This document shows positions 6,179 to 9,317 of a DNA stretch of 9,317 nucleotides, in pieces. This stretch comes from an uncultured Veillonella sp. (GTDB taxonomy: Bacteria > Bacillota > Negativicutes > Veillonellales > Veillonellaceae). The translations under genes and the position numbers were made by a program. Every line of letters begins with the position of its first letter. Position 1 is the first letter of the stretch. The notes under the pieces are model-generated. The model did not search any database. It saw only the letters and a list, made by a program, of their open reading frames with translations, and was not told the origin of the DNA. The stretch lies in the NCBI GenBank assembly GCA_902477915.1, contig CABSJA010000055.1:1-9317 (forward strand), written 5' to 3'.

Positions 6179-6322
6179 AATAAGCAATACATAGCAAATA
6201 CGTAATAAATAGTGAATACGTAATAAATAGTGAATATGTAGTAAATAGTAAATATGTAGTAAATAGTAAATATGTAGTAAATAGTAAATATGTAGTAAAT
6301 AGTAAATACATAATAGATCGTT
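6179..6322 (+). repeat. 18-bp tandem repeat, about eight copies
   Basis: Copies of an 18-bp unit fill most of the pxpA-transporter gap. Two identical copies (6197-6214, 6215-6232) read AATACGTAATAAATAGTG. The next four (6233-6304) read AATATGTAGTAAATAGTA and are identical to each other. Degenerate copies flank both ends (6179-6196 and 6305-6322). A minus-strand open frame through the array only repeats six residues and is not a gene. The blocks of identical copies suggest recent expansion by slippage. The repeat lies in the leader region of the transporter gene, so copy number could affect spacing or mRNA stability; this is inference. Confidence 0.93.
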
Positions 6323-6341
6323 AATAAATAAATTAATGTGT

Positions 6342-6346
6342 GGAGG
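6342..6346 (+). promoter_or_regulatory. Ribosome binding site fixing the transporter start
   Basis: GGAGG lies five bases before the ATG at 6352. A GTG at 6340 is in frame but would start before this site and has no site of its own, so 6352 is chosen. Confidence 0.85.
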
Positions 6347-6351
6347 TTTTT

Positions 6352-7548
6352 ATGAAACCAATTTCAGGTAAAGCAAGTTTATCTGTCCTCTTGGGGGCAG
6401 CTTTCTTGATGGCCACGTCCTCTATTGGACCGGGCTTTATGTTACAAACGGCGGCATTTACAAATGATTTAAAAGCAGACTTCGCGTTTGCTATCATTGT
6501 GTCTGTTATTTTTTCAATTATTGCACAGCTTAATGTGTGGACCATCATTGGCATATCTAAAATGCGTGGTCAAGATATTGCGAATAAAGTATTGCCAGGA
6601 CTTGGCTATTTCGTAGCATTCTTGATTTCTCTTGGGGGCCTTGCGTTCAATATCGGCAACATTGGGGGCGCGTCTATGGGCCTAAATATTGTATTTGGTA
6701 TTGATACAACGACTGCGGCGGCTATCAGTGGTATCCTTGGTATTCTATTGTTCGCCTCTCCAAAAATGGGTGGTGTACTAGACAACACAGCGAAAATTCT
6801 TGGTACTGTTATGCTAGTATTGATTGGCTATGTAGCATTCTCTACAAATCCGCCAGTGGCTGAAGCAGCTACTCATGCGGTGGCACCGACGCATTATCCA
6901 TGGCTTGCAACTATTACCCTTATCGGTGGTACCGTAGGTGGTTACATTACATTCTCTGGCGGTCACCGCCTCATTGATGCGGGTATTACTGGTCAAGAAC
7001 ATTTGAAAGATGTACGTCGTGCAGCCTTCATGGGTATGTCCGTAGATGCAGTGGTTCGTATCTTGTTATTCCTAGCCGTTCTGGGCGTTGTGTCTATGGG
7101 CTATGCACTAGATCCTAAAGATCCGGCTGGTTCTGCATTCCTTCTTGGTGCTGGTGAAATCGGCCATAAATTATTCGGTATCGTATTCTTCTGCGCAGCC
7201 TTAACATCTGTAGTAGGTGCAGCGTACACATCCGTGTCCTTCTTAAAAACATTATTCAAAGTAGTAGAACGCAATGAAAAATTGACTATTATGACATTTA
7301 TCTTCGTTTCTACATGTATTTTGATCTTTATTGGTAAACCAGCATCCTTGTTGATTTTGGCTGGCTCCGTAAACGGCTTAATCTTGCCGATTACATTGGC
7401 AGTAATGCTCTTTGCTACTCATAAATCTGAAATCGTAGGAGACTACAAACATAATAAACTGTTATACTATACAGGATGGATTGTAGTACTTGTAACAGCC
7501 TATATCGGCGTTACATCCTTACAAGGCATTGCTAAATTACTTGGTTAA
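6352..7548 (+). CDS. NRAMP-like membrane transporter of the pxp cluster (YcsG-like)
   Basis: This 398-residue, strongly hydrophobic protein has about eleven predicted membrane segments with the NRAMP layout. Its N-terminal segment LGAAFLMATSSIGPGFMLQT (14-33) lines up with the first NRAMP helix. Where metal-transporting NRAMPs have the metal-binding DPGN motif, this one has GPGF (26-29). The MPH motif of helix 6 is also absent; the corresponding region reads GGYITFSGGH (196-205). A Mn/Fe role is therefore doubtful despite the fold. The gene sits between pxpA and pxpB, as the NRAMP-like ycsG sits among the kip/pxp genes of Bacillus subtilis, as I recall. The likeliest job is uptake of 5-oxoproline or a related compound, which is inference from context. 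There is no signal peptide beyond the first helix. Databases would probably label it as a divalent metal cation transporter. Confidence 0.85.
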   Translation: MKPISGKASLSVLLGAAFLMATSSIGPGFMLQTAAFTNDLKADFAFAIIVSVIFSIIAQLNVWTIIGISKMRGQDIANKVLPGLGYFVAFLISLGGLAFNIGNIGGASMGLNIVFGIDTTTAAAISGILGILLFASPKMGGVLDNTAKILGTVMLVLIGYVAFSTNPPVAEAATHAVAPTHYPWLATITLIGGTVGGYITFSGGHRLIDAGITGQEHLKDVRRAAFMGMSVDAVVRILLFLAVLGVVSMGYALDPKDPAGSAFLLGAGEIGHKLFGIVFFCAALTSVVGAAYTSVSFLKTLFKVVERNEKLTIMTFIFVSTCILIFIGKPASLLILAGSVNGLILPITLAVMLFATHKSEIVGDYKHNKLLYYTGWIVVLVTAYIGVTSLQGIAKLLG

Positions 7549-7560
7549 TTAGATAGTTGT

Positions 7561-7600
7561 GAAAGTACCATTATTTTCGGTTGAAGGTAATGGTTCTTTC
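7561..7600 (+). other. Intercistronic hairpin before pxpB
   Basis: Arms 7561-7573 (GAAAGTACCATTA) and 7588-7600 (TAATGGTTCTTTC) pair over 13 positions with one mismatch, around a 14-base loop that can itself pair TTC with GAA. Only a weak T run (TAGTTTTA) follows, so it is a poor terminator. It ends ten bases before the pxpB ribosome binding site. It may be an attenuator, a processing site or an mRNA-stabilising stem. Confidence 0.55.
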
Positions 7601-7610
7601 TAGTTTTAGG

Positions 7611-7618
7611 AAGGAGGT
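7611..7618 (+). promoter_or_regulatory. Strong ribosome binding site fixing the pxpB start
   Basis: AAGGAGGT is a near-perfect Shine-Dalgarno sequence, with GGAGG five bases before the ATG at 7623. The frame stays open upstream to a TTG at 7581, which falls inside the hairpin region and lacks such a site. Confidence 0.88.
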
Positions 7619-7622
7619 ACCT

Positions 7623-8363
7623 ATGAAACCTACAATTTCACCTGTAGGAGATTGCGCTATCTCTATTGATTTTGGTCAAGTCATCGATCCAAAGATTAAT
7701 CGACATATACGTCAAACGATAGAGCGAATTCAAGAGCTGCATCTAGAGGGAATCATTGAATTAGTTCCTACCTATTGTGCATTGCTTTTACAATATGATG
7801 CTATGCTATATTCCTATTCGGAATTGTGTAACATCATTGAGCCTACGCTGGAGCAGACCATGGCAGATAATGATAATGAGCTTGTCACTGTTGTAGAAAT
7901 TCCTACCGTGTACGGCGGTGCGTTTGGTCCAGACCTCGGCTTTGTGGCCTCTCATAATAAGTTAAGCGAAGATGAGGTTGTATCTATTCATAGTGGTACG
8001 GACTATTTAGTATATATGCTTGGTTTTATCCCTGGTTTTACCTACTTAGGCGGGATGGATCCACGCATTGCAACGCCTCGTTTGTCCTCCCCAAGAACAT
8101 TGATACCAGCCGGTTCTGTTGGTATTGCAGGGGAGCAGACGGGAACGTATCCGTCTGACTCTCCAGGGGGTTGGCAAATCATTGGCCGTACACCTGTAAC
8201 CATGTATGACATGTCCAAGGAACAAGCGGCTCTATTGAGTGCTGGCGACTATGTGCGCTATGTACCAATTGATGAAGCGGAATATAATCGTATTAAAGCA
8301 TTGGGTTCGGAATATGTACCGTCAATGTATGAAGTAGAGGTAGGTGAGTTGCGTGGCTATTAA
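7623..8363 (+). CDS. pxpB: 5-oxoprolinase subunit PxpB (KipI family)
   Basis: PxpB pairs with PxpC to form the ATP-using half of the 5-oxoprolinase. The family name comes from B. subtilis KipI, which also inhibits the sporulation kinase KinA, and from the related allophanate hydrolase subunit 1 domain. The 246 residues match the usual length. Motifs in order are PVGDCAISIDFG (7-18), YGGAFGPDL (97-105), GFIPGFTYLGGMD (134-146), SSPR (155-158), GSVGIAGEQTGTYPSDSPGG (164-183) and IIGRTP (186-191). The conserved Gly-rich and PGGW blocks belong to the cyclophilin-like fold of this family. The stop codon overlaps the start region of pxpC by 11 bases, so translation is probably coupled, fitting subunits made in equal amounts. 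Confidence 0.95.
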   Translation: MKPTISPVGDCAISIDFGQVIDPKINRHIRQTIERIQELHLEGIIELVPTYCALLLQYDAMLYSYSELCNIIEPTLEQTMADNDNELVTVVEIPTVYGGAFGPDLGFVASHNKLSEDEVVSIHSGTDYLVYMLGFIPGFTYLGGMDPRIATPRLSSPRTLIPAGSVGIAGEQTGTYPSDSPGGWQIIGRTPVTMYDMSKEQAALLSAGDYVRYVPIDEAEYNRIKALGSEYVPSMYEVEVGELRGY

Positions 8364-9317
8364 TGGATTTAAGAAATCATCGATCTACGTAACTTCACCT
8401 GGCATGTATACGACAATTCAAGATGAAGGGCGCGTTGGGTTCCAACAATACGGTATGCCTGTAGCGGGTCCGATGGATAGTGAAAGCTACCTCTTAGGGC
8501 AAGCGCTGGTAGGTAATGTAGAAACGGCAGGTGCCTTAGAGTGCACATTGCTGCCGCCTACACTCACCGTGAAAGGCTCATGTATCGTTGCTTTCACAGG
8601 AGCCGATATGGAACCAACCATCAATAGTGTGCGAGTACCTCGTTATATTCCATTTGTATGTCATGACGGCGATGTCATTTCCGGCGGTTTTAGCCAATGT
8701 GGCGTGCGCATGTACATTTCTTTCTCTGGAGGTATCGACGTGCCAAGCATCAACGGCAGTGTATCGACCCATACAAAGGCGAAAATTGGGGGCCTTGAGG
8801 GGCGACCATTACAAAAGGGCGATGAACTTGGCATCAAACCGTTCACCAGAGATGACGTGCATGTCTGCGATTACCGTGGCGAAGGGCATACTCTATTCAA
8901 TACCGCCTTATATAACCGTGGGGGCCGTGAATGTCATGAACCATTACGTGTTGTATTAGGTGATCAGGCAAAACATTTCACCGAGAAGGGAATTAAGACC
9001 TTTAGTGATAATATCTATACATTGACTGTAGAATGTGACCGTATGGGTTTTCGCTTAGATGGTCCTGAAATTGAACACGTAGACAGTGCAGATATTATTT
9101 CTGATGGTGCCGTATTTGGCTCTATCCAAGTGCCATCGAATGGACATCCCATTGTCCTTATGGCAGATCGCCAAACAACAGGGGGCTATACAAAAATAGG
9201 CACTATCATTACCGCAGACCTACCTCGGCTTAGCCAACTACCAGTAGGGGATGGGATTAACTTTAATATCGTGTCTATTGACGAAGCGCAAGATATATAC
9301 CGAGCGTATATGGAACG
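8353..9317 (+). CDS. pxpC: 5-oxoprolinase subunit PxpC (KipA family), 3' end cut by the window
   Basis: PxpC is the larger partner of PxpB in the ATP-dependent 5-oxoprolinase and belongs to the allophanate hydrolase subunit 2/KipA family, often labelled biotin-dependent carboxyltransferase. The frame is open for 321 codons and runs off the window. Family members have about 310-340 residues, so only a few are missing. Motifs include TIQDEGRVGFQQYGMPVAGP (21-40, the family hallmark), AFTGAD (80-85), FSGGID (135-140) and VPSNGHPIVLMADRQTTGGY (260-279). The start is GTG at 8353 with GGTGAG at 8343-8348 in front. Another in-frame GTG at 8344 is possible, while the ATG at 8363 is in another frame and dies after nine codons. 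The 11-base overlap with pxpB points to translational coupling. Confidence 0.94.
   Translation, partial: MAINGFKKSSIYVTSPGMYTTIQDEGRVGFQQYGMPVAGPMDSESYLLGQALVGNVETAGALECTLLPPTLTVKGSCIVAFTGADMEPTINSVRVPRYIPFVCHDGDVISGGFSQCGVRMYISFSGGIDVPSINGSVSTHTKAKIGGLEGRPLQKGDELGIKPFTRDDVHVCDYRGEGHTLFNTALYNRGGRECHEPLRVVLGDQAKHFTEKGIKTFSDNIYTLTVECDRMGFRLDGPEIEHVDSADIISDGAVFGSIQVPSNGHPIVLMADRQTTGGYTKIGTIITADLPRLSQLPVGDGINFNIVSIDEAQDIYRAYME

Noticed and set aside
6051..6311. Minus-strand open frame encoding a repetitive LLFTTY protein
   Set aside because: It is the reverse translation of the 18-bp tandem repeat, overlaps the end of pxpA and has no ribosome binding site or plausible domain.
6179..6322. CRISPR array
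   Set aside because: The 18-bp units are directly adjacent with no unique spacers, so this is a simple tandem repeat.
8363..8392. ATG overlapping the pxpB stop codon as the pxpC start
   Set aside because: This ATG is in a different frame from pxpC and reaches a stop after nine codons; the GTG at 8353 opens the correct frame.
8588..8959. 123-codon plus-strand open frame inside pxpC
   Set aside because: It lies in another frame of a gene with strong family motifs throughout; its protein has no recognisable features.

Overview
The window is low-GC bacterial DNA with Firmicutes-type promoters, strong AGGAGG-like ribosome binding sites and short U-tailed terminators. Codon use and gene content suggest a Negativicutes bacterium, and Veillonella is my best guess. 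That genus call rests on recall of gene content, not on a search.

Left part (1-2650). The window opens inside a tRNA-Arg(UCU), followed by a perfect hairpin terminator. Next comes a two-gene accessory unit with its own extended -10 promoter and its own terminator. Both genes encode stand-alone proteins with an HsdR-N-type PD-(D/E)xK nuclease domain and a shared, uncharacterised C-terminal domain. By my hand alignment they are about half identical, and they have no helicase, methyltransferase or specificity partner here. About half of their arginines use AGA/AGG, which the genes to the right almost never use. Their position behind a tRNA and this codon use suggest acquired DNA, possibly an undescribed defence or DNA-processing module. 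This is the best novelty candidate in the window.

Middle part (2651-5241). A single-gene unit encodes ClpL, a two-AAA+-domain Hsp100 chaperone very like the proteins of streptococci and lactobacilli. Its promoter is covered by RGTCAAA heptads, including one perfect CtsR-type tandem pair, so heat or protein-stress control by CtsR is likely. The protein carries an unusual Asp/Lys/Ser-rich C-terminal tail. A strong terminator closes the unit.

Right part (5242-9317). This is a 5-oxoproline (pyroglutamate) catabolic cluster: pxpA, an NRAMP-like membrane transporter, pxpB and pxpC, the last cut by the window end. PxpA, PxpB and PxpC together form the ATP-dependent 5-oxoprolinase that returns 5-oxoproline to glutamate. 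The embedded transporter lacks the NRAMP metal-binding Asp-Pro-Gly-Asn motif, so it may import a non-metal substrate such as 5-oxoproline. An 18-bp tandem repeat lies between pxpA and the transporter gene, and an imperfect hairpin lies before pxpB. The promoter upstream of pxpA has operator-like palindromes on both sides. pxpB and pxpC overlap and are probably translationally coupled.
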